From JBCBSZ01 sp039185015 (lineage in GTDB: Bacteria > Actinomycetota > Acidimicrobiia > Acidimicrobiales > Poriferisodalaceae), in contig JBCDAU010000014.1 of NCBI GenBank assembly GCA_039185015.1, forward strand, positions 1 to 64,000: a stretch of DNA of 64,000 nucleotides, written 5' to 3'. Positions 1 through 8,830 of this stretch are shown piece by piece; positions within the stretch are counted from its first letter, which is position 1; every line of letters begins with the position of its first letter. The notes beneath the pieces are model-generated. The model saw only the letters and a list, made by a program, of their open reading frames with translations. It had not been told where the DNA came from and did no database searches. Position numbers and translations under genes: made by a program.

Positions 1-266
1 GGCCCGGGCGGGGGCCTCGGAGCTACGGCGCGACGGGCACCCGCGCGATGGTGTCGTGGGCGGCGCCGTCTTCGCGCACGGCGATGGTGCGGGTGTGGTC
101 GCCGGCGGGCTGGTTGACAACGACCGGGCCAACGCCGACCCGGTCGTCGTCAACCTGCCCGCCGGCGACCACACCCTCACCTTCGCCGTGCGCGAAGACG
201 GCGCCGCCCTCGACACCATCGCGCTGGTGCCCGTCGCGCCGTAGCTCCGAGGCCCCCGCCCGGGCC
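1..266. repeat. 266-bp imperfect palindrome (inverted duplication)
   Basis: Position i pairs with position 267-i over the whole stretch with no gap. The outer 26 bases (1-26 and 241-266) are perfect reverse complements, and only about ten mismatches are visible in the rest. Each half, read outward, encodes the same C-terminal peptide ending in VPVAP and a TAG stop. In the left (minus-strand) copy several Leu/Phe codons have become Gln, Arg, Ile, His and Arg. It is either a real inverted gene-end duplication or a fold-back artefact at a sequence edge; the window alone cannot decide. Confidence 0.85.
2..244 (+). CDS. C-terminal fragment of an unknown protein, open to the left edge
   Basis: The frame is open from base 2 to the TAG at 242-244. 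The last ~40 residues alternate hydrophobic and polar positions (VVVNLPAGDHTLTFAVRED) like a beta-strand carbohydrate-binding or Ig-like domain end. Upstream of about base 134 the reading frame runs through the other arm of the palindrome, so that part of the translation (rich in Gly, Ala, Asp) is probably not native protein. The first internal ATG is at 56. I cannot name a family. It may be a real gene end truncated at the palindrome centre, or a remnant. Confidence 0.3.
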   Translation, partial: ARAGASELRRDGHPRDGVVGGAVFAHGDGAGVVAGGLVDNDRANADPVVVNLPAGDHTLTFAVREDGAALDTIALVPVAP

Positions 267-294
267 AGGAACTCAGGCCGCGCAGCGAGCAGGA

Positions 295-369
295 ACGAGC
301 ACGGCCACGCCGCAGCCGCTTCAGCGGCGAGGACCTGTGGAGGAGGGCGGGGCTCCGGGGCCCCCGCCC
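295..369. repeat. Dispersed hairpin element, copy A (convergent junction)
   Basis: A 19-base core (295-313) is identical to 31439-31457. It is followed by a small hairpin (GCCGC-TTCA-GCGGC, 315-328) and a terminal hairpin of 8 bp (345-352 with 362-369) around a CTCCGGGGC loop. The element lies between the plus-strand fragment and the 3' end of the minus-strand DHOD-like gene, so it is placed to stop transcription from either side. The stem sequence differs from copy B but stays paired. Confidence 0.6.
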
Positions 370-380
370 GGGAAGACGAC

Positions 381-1385
381 TCAGTGGTAGCGGGAGGAGT
401 AGGCGTGGATCGTCTGCACGTAGTTGGCCCGCTCGTACGCCGAGGGATCCGGCACGGAGGCCTGGCTCATCGCTCCGCGTGCGTGGTCGAGCGACTCGTA
501 GCCCTGTGAGGTGAACCACTCGCGCACCCCGTTGAGCACGAAGCCGGCATGGCCCGGACCGTTGGCGAGCAGCGACGAGGCCATCATCACGACGTCGGCA
601 CCGGCGAGGAGCAGCTTCACGACGTCCTCGACAGCGTGGACGCCGGAGGTGGCGGCGAGATCCGCCTCGACCCGGCCGCGCAGGATCGCCATCCACCGCA
701 GGACGAGCCGGAGCTCCGCACGCGTCGAGAGGACGAGGTCGGGCGTGACCTCGAGTCGCTCGAGGTCGATGTCCGGTTGGTAGAAGCGGTTGAATAGCAC
801 GAGGCCGTCGACACCCGCATCGGAGAGCCGGTGGGCCATGTGCGCCATCGCGGTGAAGTACGGACCGACCTTCACGGCGAGAGGCACCGAGACGGCCGAG
901 CGGACGTGCTCGACGAGCCGAACGTAGGAGTCCTCGACCTCCTGGGAGCTGGAGTCGACATCGGCGGCGATCCGGTAGATGTTCAGCTCGAGGGCATCGG
1001 CACCGGCGTCGACCAACTTCTCGGCGTAGCGGACCCACCCACCGGCGGTGGAGCCGTTGAGGCTCGCGATGACCGGGATGTCGAGGCTGTCCTTCGCGTA
1101 GCGGAGGAGATCGAGCGTGTGCCGGGGCCCGGTGCGCTGGGCCGGCGGTTCGGCGGCGTACCCGCGGGTGGCCTCCGGGTGCGCGCTGGCCTCGAGGTGG
1201 TCGTGGACCGCGATGTCGGCGCCCTCGATCTCCTCCTCGAACAGCGACGGCAACACGACCGCGCCCACGCCGGACTCGGCGAGTTGGAGCAGCGAGTCGG
1301 GATGTCCCGTCGCCGGCGAGGCCGACGGCACGATCGGGCTCGACAGCTCCATGCCGAGGTAGCTGGTGGTGAGGTCGACGGTCAT
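381..1385 (-). CDS. Dihydroorotate dehydrogenase-like flavoprotein
   Basis: This 334-residue TIM-barrel protein of the DHOD/FMN family starts MTVDLTTSYLGMELSSPIVP, with the SPI(V)xAS-type N-terminal motif and later IPVIASLNG, DALELN and PLAVKVGP strands typical of FMN- and pyrimidine-binding barrels. Its ATG (1383-1385) overlaps the TGA of the upstream oxidoreductase gene as ATGA, so the two are co-translated. DHOD-like genes placed next to nifJ-type genes are recurrent in bacteria and are usually annotated 'dihydroorotate dehydrogenase-like', often without proven activity on dihydroorotate. Here it may serve as an FMN partner of the oxidoreductase; that role is inference. The open frame extends upstream of 1385, but only into nifJ sequence. 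Confidence 0.85.
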   Translation of the reverse strand: MTVDLTTSYLGMELSSPIVPSASPATGHPDSLLQLAESGVGAVVLPSLFEEEIEGADIAVHDHLEASAHPEATRGYAAEPPAQRTGPRHTLDLLRYAKDSLDIPVIASLNGSTAGGWVRYAEKLVDAGADALELNIYRIAADVDSSSQEVEDSYVRLVEHVRSAVSVPLAVKVGPYFTAMAHMAHRLSDAGVDGLVLFNRFYQPDIDLERLEVTPDLVLSTRAELRLVLRWMAILRGRVEADLAATSGVHAVEDVVKLLLAGADVVMMASSLLANGPGHAGFVLNGVREWFTSQGYESLDHARGAMSQASVPDPSAYERANYVQTIHAYSSRYH

Positions 1386-4300
1386 GAGCCCTCCTCGTCG
1401 TCGTGATCGTCGTAGACGGCGGTGCGATGGAGATGCACCATCTGTTCGTAGAGCTGCCACCGGTCGTCGATGTCGCGCTGGGCGCGATCGAGCAGTTCGG
1501 CGGCGTGCTCGGGGTTCGCTCGTTCGAGGAGCGCGAACCGCCCCTCGCGACGAGCGAAGTCGGCGAACGGCACGGTCGGCGCCCGGCTGTCGAGGCGCAG
1601 CCCCGGCTCACCGGCGTCCTCCCGGGCCGGGTCGTATCGGTAGAGCGGCCAGTGGCCACTGCTGGTCGCAGCGTGCTGGTGGTCCATCTGGCGGGCCATG
1701 TCGATGCCGTGGGCGATGCACGGGCTGTAGGCCAGGACCAGCGACGGGCCGGGGTGCGCCTCGGCCTCGACGAGCGCCTTGACCGTCTGCGTCATGTTGG
1801 CGCCCATGGCGATCTGGGCGACGAACACGTTGCCGTAGTCCTGAGCGATCATGCCCAGGTCCTTCTTCCCGGTGGTTTTCCCACCCGCCGCGAACTTGGC
1901 CACGGCAGCCCTCGGCGTGGCCTTCGACGCCTGCCCGCCGGTGTTCGAGTACACCTCGGTGTCCAGCACGAGCACGTTGACGTCGCGACCCGAGGCGAGG
2001 ACGTGGTCGAGTCCGCCGAACCCGATGTCGTACGCCCACCCGTCGCCGCCGACGATCCAGATGCTGCGGCGCACCAGCACGTCGGCCGTCTCGGCCAACT
2101 CGGCGGCGCGCGGGTCGCCGAGCTCGGCGAGGGCGGCCACGAGCTGGTCGATGTCGGCCCGTTGGGCCACGACCTCTGCATCGGTGCGCTGCTCTCTGTC
2201 GAGCACGCGATCGGCGAGGTCCCCGAGCGTCGACCGAAACCCCTCGAGGAGACGACGAGCCCGCGCCTCGCGCTGGTCGGCCGCGAGCCGGAGGCCGAGG
2301 CCGAACTCGGCGTTGTCCTCGAAGAGGCTGTTCGCCCAGGCCGGTCCCCGGCCACTCGCGTCGACGGTCCATGGGGTGGTCGGAAGGTTGCCGCCGTAGA
2401 TCGACGAGCAGCCCGTCGCGTTGGCGATCACGACCCGGTCGCCGAAGAGCTGGCTGACCAGCTTCAGGTAGGGCGTCTCCCCACAGCCGGAGCAGGCGCC
2501 GGAGAACTCGAACAGGGGGGTGAGCAGCTGGGAGCCCTTGACGGTCGCGATCCGAACCGCAGAGCGCTGCACCTCCGGAAGCTCACCGAAGCGGTCCCAG
2601 CGAGCGCGCTCGACAGCGAGGTGGTCCTGGCGCGGCCGCAGCTCGAGGGCCCGGCGCTTGAGATCGCCGCGGTCACGGCCGGGACACACGTCGACGCAGA
2701 CGCCACACCCGGTGCAGTCGTCCGGCGCGACCTGGATGGTGAGGCGCAGGCCGGCGAGCTCGCGACCCTTGGTCGCCGCGCGGGACGGCACTTCGTCGCG
2801 AACGGCGCCGACGACGATCGGGTCGAACGCCTTCGCCCGGATCGCGGCGTGAGGGCACACCAGGGCGCACTTGTTGCACTCGATGCAGATCTCGGGATCC
2901 CAGATCGGCAGCTCCCGGGCGATGCCCCGTCGCTCGATCTTGGCCGTGCCCGTGGGGAAGCTGCCGTCCACGGGGAGGGCGCTCACGGGCAAGCGCTCGC
3001 CCTCGCCAGCGAGCAGCCGGCGGGTGACGCGGGCGACGAAGTCGGTCGGCGAGTCGTCGGACGCCACGGCGGCCGGTTCCGGAGCGGTGACCGTGGCCGG
3101 GATCTCCATCCGCACGAGCCCGTCGAGCGCGGCGTCGACCGCCTCGAGGTTGCGGCGCACGACGCTCTCACCTCTGACGGCGAAGGCGGCGGACAGCTCG
3201 TCCTTGATCGCCTCGATCGCCTCGGCTTCGGGGAGGACCTCGGCGAGCGCGAAGAAGCACGTCTGGAGGACGGTGTTGACGCGGCGGCCGAGCCCGGCTC
3301 GCTCAGCGACAGCGCGGGCGTCGACGACGTGGACCTCGAGGGCCAGCTCGATGATGCGGCGCTGGTTGGCACCCGACAGTCGCGCCCAGGTCTCGTCCGG
3401 CGGGAACGGGCTGTTCAGCAGGACGGTCGCACCGGGTGCGGCCCGCTCGAAGACGTCCACCCGGTCCATCAGCCCCAGGTCGTGCACACCGACGAAGCGG
3501 GCCTCGTCGACGAGCCACGGCATGTCGATCCGATCCGGCCCGAAGCGCAGGTGCGAGACCGTCATCGAACCGGACTTCTTGGAGTCGTAGACGAAGTAGC
3601 CCTGCGCGTGCCCGTGGGTGCGCTCGCCCAGGATCGCCGTCGACCGCTTGTTGGCGCCGACGGTGCCGTCACTGCCGAGCCCGTAGAAGACGGCGCCGAC
3701 CGTGTCGCCGGTCGACGGAACGAGATCGACGGGGTCGAGGCTGAGGTGGGAGACGTCGTCGACGATCCCGACCGTGAAGGTCGGGCGCGGGACGGGCCGG
3801 TCCAGCTCACCGAACACCGCGGCCGCCATCGACGGATCGAACTCCTTCGACGAGAGCCCGTAGCGCCCACCGATGACGCGCACGTCGCCGCGGCCACCTC
3901 GGTGCAGCGCAGTCACCACGTCGGTGAACAGCGGCTCCCCGACGGCTCCCGGCTCCTTGGTCCGATCGAGGACCGCGACGGCGCTCGCCGAGTCGGGCAA
4001 CGCGGCCACGAGCGCCTCGGTCGGGAAGGGCCGGTAGAGCCGCGCGGTGATCATGCCGACCCGCTCGCCCCGCTCGAGCAGCCGCTCGACCGCCCAGCGG
4101 ACCGCCCACGACCCCGACCCCATCACGACGACGACCCGCTCGGCGTCGGGAGCGCCGTGGTAGTCGACGAGCCCATACCGTCGACCGGTCAGCGCGGCGA
4201 AGCGCTCCAGTTCGGCGGCCACCGCTCGGGGCACGGCGCCGTGGAAGGGGTTGGCGGCCTCGCGTGCCTGGAAGAACACGTCGGGGTTCTGGGCGGTACC

Positions 4301-4942
4301 CCGCAGCGTCGGCGCCGCCGGGTCGAGCGCCCGGGAGCGATGCTCGGCGACGAGCTCGTCGTCGATCAGCTCGGCGATGATCTCGTGCGGGATCCGGTCG
4401 ATGGAGCTCTCCTCGTGAGAGGTGCGGAAGCCGTCGAAGAAGTGAAGGAACGGCACGCGGGTCCGCAACGTGGCGGCGTGTGCGACCAGCGCGAGGTCGT
4501 GGGCCTCCTGCACCGAGGACGACGCCAGCATCGCCATGCCGGTCGAACGGGCCGCCATCACATCGCTGTGGTCGCCGAAGATCGACAGGGCGTGGGTGGC
4601 GACCGACCGAGCAGCGACGTGTACCACGCAGGGCAGGAGCTCACCGGCGAGCTTGTAGAGGTTGGGCAGCATCAGCAGCAGTCCCTGCGAGGCGGTGAAG
4701 GTGCTCGCCATCGCGCCACCCAGCAACGCCCCGTGCAGCGTGCCCGCAGCACCGCCCTCGCTCTGCAGCTCCACGACCTCGGGAACCGAGCCCCACTGGT
4801 TCGGCCGGCCCTGCTGGCTCCAGGCGTCGGCGAGCTCGCCCATCGGTGAGGCGGGGGTGATCGGGTAGATCGCCGCGACCTCGCTGCAGGCGTATGCGAT
4901 CTCCGCTGCCGCGGCGTTGCCATCGGTCACCGTGGTCGACAC
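1382..4942 (-). CDS. nifJ: Pyruvate:ferredoxin (flavodoxin) oxidoreductase, single-chain
   Basis: This cytoplasmic enzyme decarboxylates pyruvate to acetyl-CoA and passes electrons to ferredoxin or flavodoxin. At 1186 residues it has the length of one-chain PFORs. The order is: N-terminal domain (YPITPASPMGELAD near residue 25), domain II with GDHSDVMAARSTGM, gamma-type domain, a ferredoxin insert with CIECNKCALVCP and CTGCGVCVDVCPG 4Fe-4S motifs (residues ~690-760), a CSGCGE motif, and the C-terminal TPP domain with GGDGWAYDIGFGGLDHVLASG and VYSNTGGQASKATP. All expected cysteines are present. A DHOD-like gene overlaps its stop. The gene is notable in an otherwise aerobic-looking gene set. 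Confidence 0.95.
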   Translation of the reverse strand: MSTTVTDGNAAAAEIAYACSEVAAIYPITPASPMGELADAWSQQGRPNQWGSVPEVVELQSEGGAAGTLHGALLGGAMASTFTASQGLLLMLPNLYKLAGELLPCVVHVAARSVATHALSIFGDHSDVMAARSTGMAMLASSSVQEAHDLALVAHAATLRTRVPFLHFFDGFRTSHEESSIDRIPHEIIAELIDDELVAEHRSRALDPAAPTLRGTAQNPDVFFQAREAANPFHGAVPRAVAAELERFAALTGRRYGLVDYHGAPDAERVVVVMGSGSWAVRWAVERLLERGERVGMITARLYRPFPTEALVAALPDSASAVAVLDRTKEPGAVGEPLFTDVVTALHRGGRGDVRVIGGRYGLSSKEFDPSMAAAVFGELDRPVPRPTFTVGIVDDVSHLSLDPVDLVPSTGDTVGAVFYGLGSDGTVGANKRSTAILGERTHGHAQGYFVYDSKKSGSMTVSHLRFGPDRIDMPWLVDEARFVGVHDLGLMDRVDVFERAAPGATVLLNSPFPPDETWARLSGANQRRIIELALEVHVVDARAVAERAGLGRRVNTVLQTCFFALAEVLPEAEAIEAIKDELSAAFAVRGESVVRRNLEAVDAALDGLVRMEIPATVTAPEPAAVASDDSPTDFVARVTRRLLAGEGERLPVSALPVDGSFPTGTAKIERRGIARELPIWDPEICIECNKCALVCPHAAIRAKAFDPIVVGAVRDEVPSRAATKGRELAGLRLTIQVAPDDCTGCGVCVDVCPGRDRGDLKRRALELRPRQDHLAVERARWDRFGELPEVQRSAVRIATVKGSQLLTPLFEFSGACSGCGETPYLKLVSQLFGDRVVIANATGCSSIYGGNLPTTPWTVDASGRGPAWANSLFEDNAEFGLGLRLAADQREARARRLLEGFRSTLGDLADRVLDREQRTDAEVVAQRADIDQLVAALAELGDPRAAELAETADVLVRRSIWIVGGDGWAYDIGFGGLDHVLASGRDVNVLVLDTEVYSNTGGQASKATPRAAVAKFAAGGKTTGKKDLGMIAQDYGNVFVAQIAMGANMTQTVKALVEAEAHPGPSLVLAYSPCIAHGIDMARQMDHQHAATSSGHWPLYRYDPAREDAGEPGLRLDSRAPTVPFADFARREGRFALLERANPEHAAELLDRAQRDIDDRWQLYEQMVHLHRTAVYDDHDDEEGS

Positions 4943-5057
4943 GAACCGACACTAAGCAGCGCGCTCGCCGGTCCGACCGTGACCAACGTCCCGTCCGGTC
5001 CCGCCGACCGACCCGGGCGGCAGCGGCGCTCACCGGGTGATGTCCGGAGGACGGCGG

Positions 5058-5063
5058 TAGGGT
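5058..5063 (+). promoter_or_regulatory. -10 element TAGGGT, leaderless start
   Basis: TAGGGT fits the actinobacterial TANNNT consensus and ends 8 nt before the GTG at 5072, so transcription would begin at or next to the start codon. No clear -35 is seen. Confidence 0.45.
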
Positions 5064-5071
5064 CGGCGCCC

Positions 5072-5938
5072 GTGCGCATCGTGATCACCGGGGGGAACAG
5101 CGGGATCGGACGAGCGGCGGCCCTGCGCCTCGCCCGTGCCGGTCACGAGGTCGTGGCGACCAGTCGCTCGATCGAGCGGGCGGGCAAGCTGCTCGAGGAG
5201 GTCGAGGCCGACGGGCTCCCGGTCACGATCGAGCAGCTCGACGTCGCCGACGACGCGTCCGTGAGCGACGGCTTCGACCGCATCCTCGTCGACGGGCCCG
5301 TCGACGTGCTCGTCAACAACGCCGGCATCGGTTCGAACGCCGCCTTCGAGGACGCCGACCTCGACGAGTGGCGTTCGGTCTACGAGACCAACGTGTTCGG
5401 TCCGGTCCGCTGCACCAGGGCCGTGCTGCCCTCGATGCGGGAGCGGGGGGCGGGTCACATCTGCATGGTCTCGTCAGTCGTCGGCCGCCTCGCGTCGGTA
5501 GGTCAGCCCGTCTACACGTCGTCGAAGTGGGCGATGGAGGGCTACACCGAGGTGCTCGCCCTCGAGGTCGACCGCTTCGGGATCGGCGTGTCGCTCGTCG
5601 AGCCCGGTGTGACCCGGACCGCGATCCTCGCCAAGAACACCGACGCACCGGACAGCGCCTACGCCTCGGCGTACCAGCGGATGTTCGCGATGTATCTCAG
5701 CCTGATCCCGACCGCCCCCGAGGCCGACGCCGCGGCCGAGGTGATCGAGCAGGCGATCACCTCCGACGAGCGCCGGCTGCGTTGGCGCTCGGGCGACGAC
5801 GCCGAGGCGCTGATCTCTGGGCGGGAACGCATGACCGAGGCCGACCTGCTGCGGCTGGCCACCCCCGACGACGAGGAGTACCGAGCGATGTGGCGCGAGT
5901 GGTTCGGGATCGACCTGACGCCGGGCTGGCCCACATGA
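5072..5938 (+). CDS. SDR family oxidoreductase
   Basis: A short-chain dehydrogenase of 288 residues. It has the Rossmann motif VITGGNSGIGRAAALRLA at the N-terminus, NNAG (residues ~85-88), a catalytic Ser in MVSSVVG and YTSSKWAMEGY (YxxxK), so it should be catalytically competent. The GTG at 5072 is chosen because the Rossmann strand begins there and a TAGGGT -10 lies just upstream; the frame continues back to 4979 without homology. Its TGA overlaps the ATG of the molybdenum hydroxylase gene (ATGA). The substrate is unknown; the C-terminal ~90 residues are outside the core fold. Confidence 0.85.
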   Translation: MRIVITGGNSGIGRAAALRLARAGHEVVATSRSIERAGKLLEEVEADGLPVTIEQLDVADDASVSDGFDRILVDGPVDVLVNNAGIGSNAAFEDADLDEWRSVYETNVFGPVRCTRAVLPSMRERGAGHICMVSSVVGRLASVGQPVYTSSKWAMEGYTEVLALEVDRFGIGVSLVEPGVTRTAILAKNTDAPDSAYASAYQRMFAMYLSLIPTAPEADAAAEVIEQAITSDERRLRWRSGDDAEALISGRERMTEADLLRLATPDDEEYRAMWREWFGIDLTPGWPT

Positions 5939-8184
5939 GCATCCTCGGCAACCGCGTCCAGCGTCGTGAGGACCCGGCGCTGCTGCGCGGCGACGGTCGG
6001 TTCGTCAACGGCGACGACCTCCCCGACGCCGCGGTCGTTCGCTACGTGACCTCACCCGTGGCGCACGCCCTCCTCGAGTCGATCGAGCTCGAGGAGGCCC
6101 GGTCCGCACCCGGCGTGCTGGCGGTCGTCTCCGCCGCCGAGCTCGGACTCGCCGACCAAGGTCCCGTCAACCCGATGCTGCCGACGACCATGCCACGGCC
6201 GCTGCTCGCTCGAGACCGGGTGCGGTACGTCGGCGAGCCCATCGTCGCCGTCGTCGCCGAGACCGAGGCCGAAGCCGAGGACGCCGCTGAGCTCGTCATC
6301 GTCGACTACGACTTCCTCGACCCCGTCGTCGAAGCTGCCGACGCCCGCCGCGACGACATCGTCCTCCACGACGAGGCCGGCACGAACACGGCCTTCCACC
6401 TCGAGCTCGGCGAGGATCCGGAGTTCGCCGACTGCGAGGTCGTCGTCCGCCAGGAGGTGCTCAACCCGCGGGTGGCGCCGGCCCCCATCGAGCCCCACGT
6501 CGCCGCGGCGTGGTGGGAGGACGACCGGCTCGTCCTCCGCGCGGCCTCGCAGGGTGTCCACCCGGTGCGCGACGTCCTCGCCGAGGTGTACGAGCTCGAG
6601 CACGACCAGGTCCGCGTGATCGGCGCCGACGTGGGTGGAGGGTTCGGAGCGAAGGCCCGGCCGCCGGCCGAGGTGATCGTGCTCGGTGAGCTGTCCCGTC
6701 GGGTCGGTCGGCCCGTCCGCTGGTTCCCCGACCGCAGCGCCGACATGGTCGGTATGGGCCACGGTCGAGCCCAGCACCAGCGGGTCGAGATCGGCGGCAG
6801 TCGCGACGGTCGCATCACGGCGTACCGGCTCACCGTGCTCCAGGACTCCGGCGCCTACCCGTCGATGGGCGCGCTCCTGCCGTTCATGACCCGGATGATG
6901 CTCACCGGGTGCTACGACCTCACCGACGTCGCCTACCGCTCCGACTCGGTGGTCACCAACACCACTCCCGTCGGCGCGTACCGGGGGGCCGGTCGGCCCG
7001 AGGCGGCGGCGGCGATCGAACGCGCAGTCGACCTCTTCGCCGCCGAGGTGGGCCTCGATCCGGCGACGGTGCGCCGGAAGAACCTCCTCCGGTCCGATGC
7101 GTTCCCGTACCAGACCCCGTCGGGCGTCACCTACGACATCGGTGACTACGTGGGCGCGCTCGACCTTCTGCTCGAGGCGGCCAACTACGAGGAGCTCCGG
7201 GCCGAGCAGGGCCGACGTCGCGCCGAGGGTGAGCGCCTCCTGCTCGGGCTCGGTCTCGCCTCCTACGTCGAGATCACGGCGCTGAGCGGAGGGAGCGAGT
7301 ACGGCTCGATCGAGCTGCTCGACGACGGTCGCTTCCGGATCGTCACCGGCTCCTCGCCCTACGGCCAGGGCCACTACACGACCTGGGCGATGCTGGCCGC
7401 CGAGCGCCTCGGCGTCCCCATGGACCGGATCGAGGTCGTGCACGGCGACACCGACGTCGTGCCGACCGGGGGCATCACGGGCGGCTCCCGCTCGGTCCAG
7501 ATCGCCGGCTCGGCGGTCGTCGACGCCACGACCAAGCTCGTCGAGGCCGCCCGCGAGCGGGCCGCCGACGGCCTGGAGGCTGCGGTCGAGGACGTCGTGC
7601 TCGACACCACGACCGGGCGCTTCCACGTCGTCGGGGCGCCGTCGGTGTGGGTCGGCTGGGACCGTCTCGCCGCCAACGTCGACATCCCGCTCGCCGGCGT
7701 GTCCGACTGGTCGGCCGATGGTCCGACCTTTCCCTTCGGCGCGCACCTCGCCGTCGTCGAGGTCGATGTCGACACCGGTGGCGTCCGCCTCCGACGGCTC
7801 GTGGCCGTGGACGACGCCGGGACGATCATCAACCCACTCATCGCCGACGGCCAGGTCCACGGTGGACTTGCACAGGGGGCGGCGCAGGCCTTGCTCGAGG
7901 AGTTCCGCTACGACGAGGACGGCAACCCCATCACCGCCAACCTCGCCGACTACGCCGCCATCTCGGCCGCCGAGCTGCCGTCGTTCGAGCGGATCCCCAT
8001 GGAGACGCCGACGCCGATGAACACCCTCGGCGCCAAGGGCATCGGCGAGTCGGGCACCATCGGCGCGACACCGGCGGTGCAGAACGCCGTCGTCGACGCG
8101 CTCGCCCACCTCGGCATCCGCCACATCGACATGCCCTGCACCCCCGAACGCGTCTGGCAGGCGATCCGCAGCGCGACCAGTTAG
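5935..8184 (+). CDS. Xanthine dehydrogenase-family molybdopterin-binding subunit
   Basis: The large subunit (749 residues) of a molybdenum hydroxylase of the CoxL/xanthine dehydrogenase/aldehyde oxidase class. The N-terminal a/b-hammerhead domain is seen at GDGRFVNGDDLPD...VRYVTSPVAHA. Later come GADVGGGFGAK, GAYRGAGRPEA, GQGHYTTWAM and the C-terminal KGIGESG, whose Glu is the family's catalytic base. The AYRCSFR loop of true CO dehydrogenase is absent, so this is a form II or other hydroxylase. The usual FAD and 2Fe-2S subunit genes are not adjacent on either side, so partners must be encoded elsewhere. It is co-translated with the SDR upstream and its stop shares bases with the convergent dcd stop. 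Confidence 0.9.
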   Translation: MSILGNRVQRREDPALLRGDGRFVNGDDLPDAAVVRYVTSPVAHALLESIELEEARSAPGVLAVVSAAELGLADQGPVNPMLPTTMPRPLLARDRVRYVGEPIVAVVAETEAEAEDAAELVIVDYDFLDPVVEAADARRDDIVLHDEAGTNTAFHLELGEDPEFADCEVVVRQEVLNPRVAPAPIEPHVAAAWWEDDRLVLRAASQGVHPVRDVLAEVYELEHDQVRVIGADVGGGFGAKARPPAEVIVLGELSRRVGRPVRWFPDRSADMVGMGHGRAQHQRVEIGGSRDGRITAYRLTVLQDSGAYPSMGALLPFMTRMMLTGCYDLTDVAYRSDSVVTNTTPVGAYRGAGRPEAAAAIERAVDLFAAEVGLDPATVRRKNLLRSDAFPYQTPSGVTYDIGDYVGALDLLLEAANYEELRAEQGRRRAEGERLLLGLGLASYVEITALSGGSEYGSIELLDDGRFRIVTGSSPYGQGHYTTWAMLAAERLGVPMDRIEVVHGDTDVVPTGGITGGSRSVQIAGSAVVDATTKLVEAARERAADGLEAAVEDVVLDTTTGRFHVVGAPSVWVGWDRLAANVDIPLAGVSDWSADGPTFPFGAHLAVVEVDVDTGGVRLRRLVAVDDAGTIINPLIADGQVHGGLAQGAAQALLEEFRYDEDGNPITANLADYAAISAAELPSFERIPMETPTPMNTLGAKGIGESGTIGATPAVQNAVVDALAHLGIRHIDMPCTPERVWQAIRSATS

Positions 8185-8747
8185 CCCGCGAAGTTCTCGT
8201 GGCCTTGACTGGCGGTCGGGCCCTCCTGACCCTGGTACTTCGAGCCCAGGCCGGGTGAGCCGTACGGACGCTCCGCCGGGGTGGTCATCTGCAGGAAACT
8301 GATCTGGCCGATCTTCATCCCCGGGTACAGCGTGATGGGCAGCGTGGCGACGTTGCTGAGCTCGAGGGTGATGGCGCCGGAGAAGCCGGCGTCGACGAAG
8401 CCGGCCGTGGAGTGGATGAGCAGCCCGAGGCGGCCGAGCGACGACTTGCCCTCCAGGCGGGCGACGAGGTCGTCGGGCACGGTGACGGTCTCGGCGGTCG
8501 AGCCGAGCACGAACTCGCCCGGATGGAGCATGAACACGCCCTCGGGGTCGACCTCGACGGGCTCGGTCAGATCGGACACGTCCTCGCGCACGTCGATGAT
8601 GCCTCGGGTGTGGTTCAGGAAGACCCGGAAGCGGTGATCGAGGGTCACGTCGATGGAGGACGGCTGGATGTTGGCCTCGTCGAGCGGATCGATGACGATG
8701 CGCCCGGCGGCCAGCTGCTCGCGCAGGGTCCGGTCGGAGAGGATCAC
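8181..8747 (-). CDS. dcd: dCTP deaminase
   Basis: Deaminates dCTP in the pathway to dTMP; actinobacterial members often also cleave the product to dUMP. At 188 residues it has the usual length. Family motifs are present: ILSDRTLR at the start, IQPSSIDVTL, EGKSSLGRLGLLIHSTAG (catalytic Glu and conserved Ser/Arg region), FxGxITLELSN and the C-terminal YGSPGLGSKYQGQ lid. The start is GTG at 8747, 7 nt after a TACGGT -10 on the minus strand, suggesting a leaderless mRNA. Its TAA (8181-8183) shares bases with the TAG of the convergent oxidoreductase gene. Confidence 0.95.
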   Translation of the reverse strand: MILSDRTLREQLAAGRIVIDPLDEANIQPSSIDVTLDHRFRVFLNHTRGIIDVREDVSDLTEPVEVDPEGVFMLHPGEFVLGSTAETVTVPDDLVARLEGKSSLGRLGLLIHSTAGFVDAGFSGAITLELSNVATLPITLYPGMKIGQISFLQMTTPAERPYGSPGLGSKYQGQEGPTASQGHENFAG

Positions 8748-8754
8748 GCCGAGG

Positions 8755-8760
8755 ACCGTA
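8755..8760 (-). promoter_or_regulatory. -10 element TACGGT for dcd, leaderless
   Basis: TACGGT read on the minus strand, 7 nt before the dcd GTG. It matches the spacing seen at several other genes in the window. Confidence 0.45.
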
Positions 8761-8830
8761 GCGGCGCCATGGCCGATGGCGGGCGGAAGTCGCTACGATC
8801 GGGTGCCCGGTCGCCTCTCGGGGCGACGCT

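Noticed and set aside
1403..4849. 1148-codon plus-strand open frame opposite nifJ
   Set aside because: It mirrors the nifJ codon phase; the translation is rich in Arg, Asp, Gly and Val with no domain, a typical GC-rich antisense shadow.
6052..8124. 690-codon minus-strand frame opposite the molybdenum hydroxylase
   Set aside because: The plus-strand product has all family motifs; the antisense frame has none.
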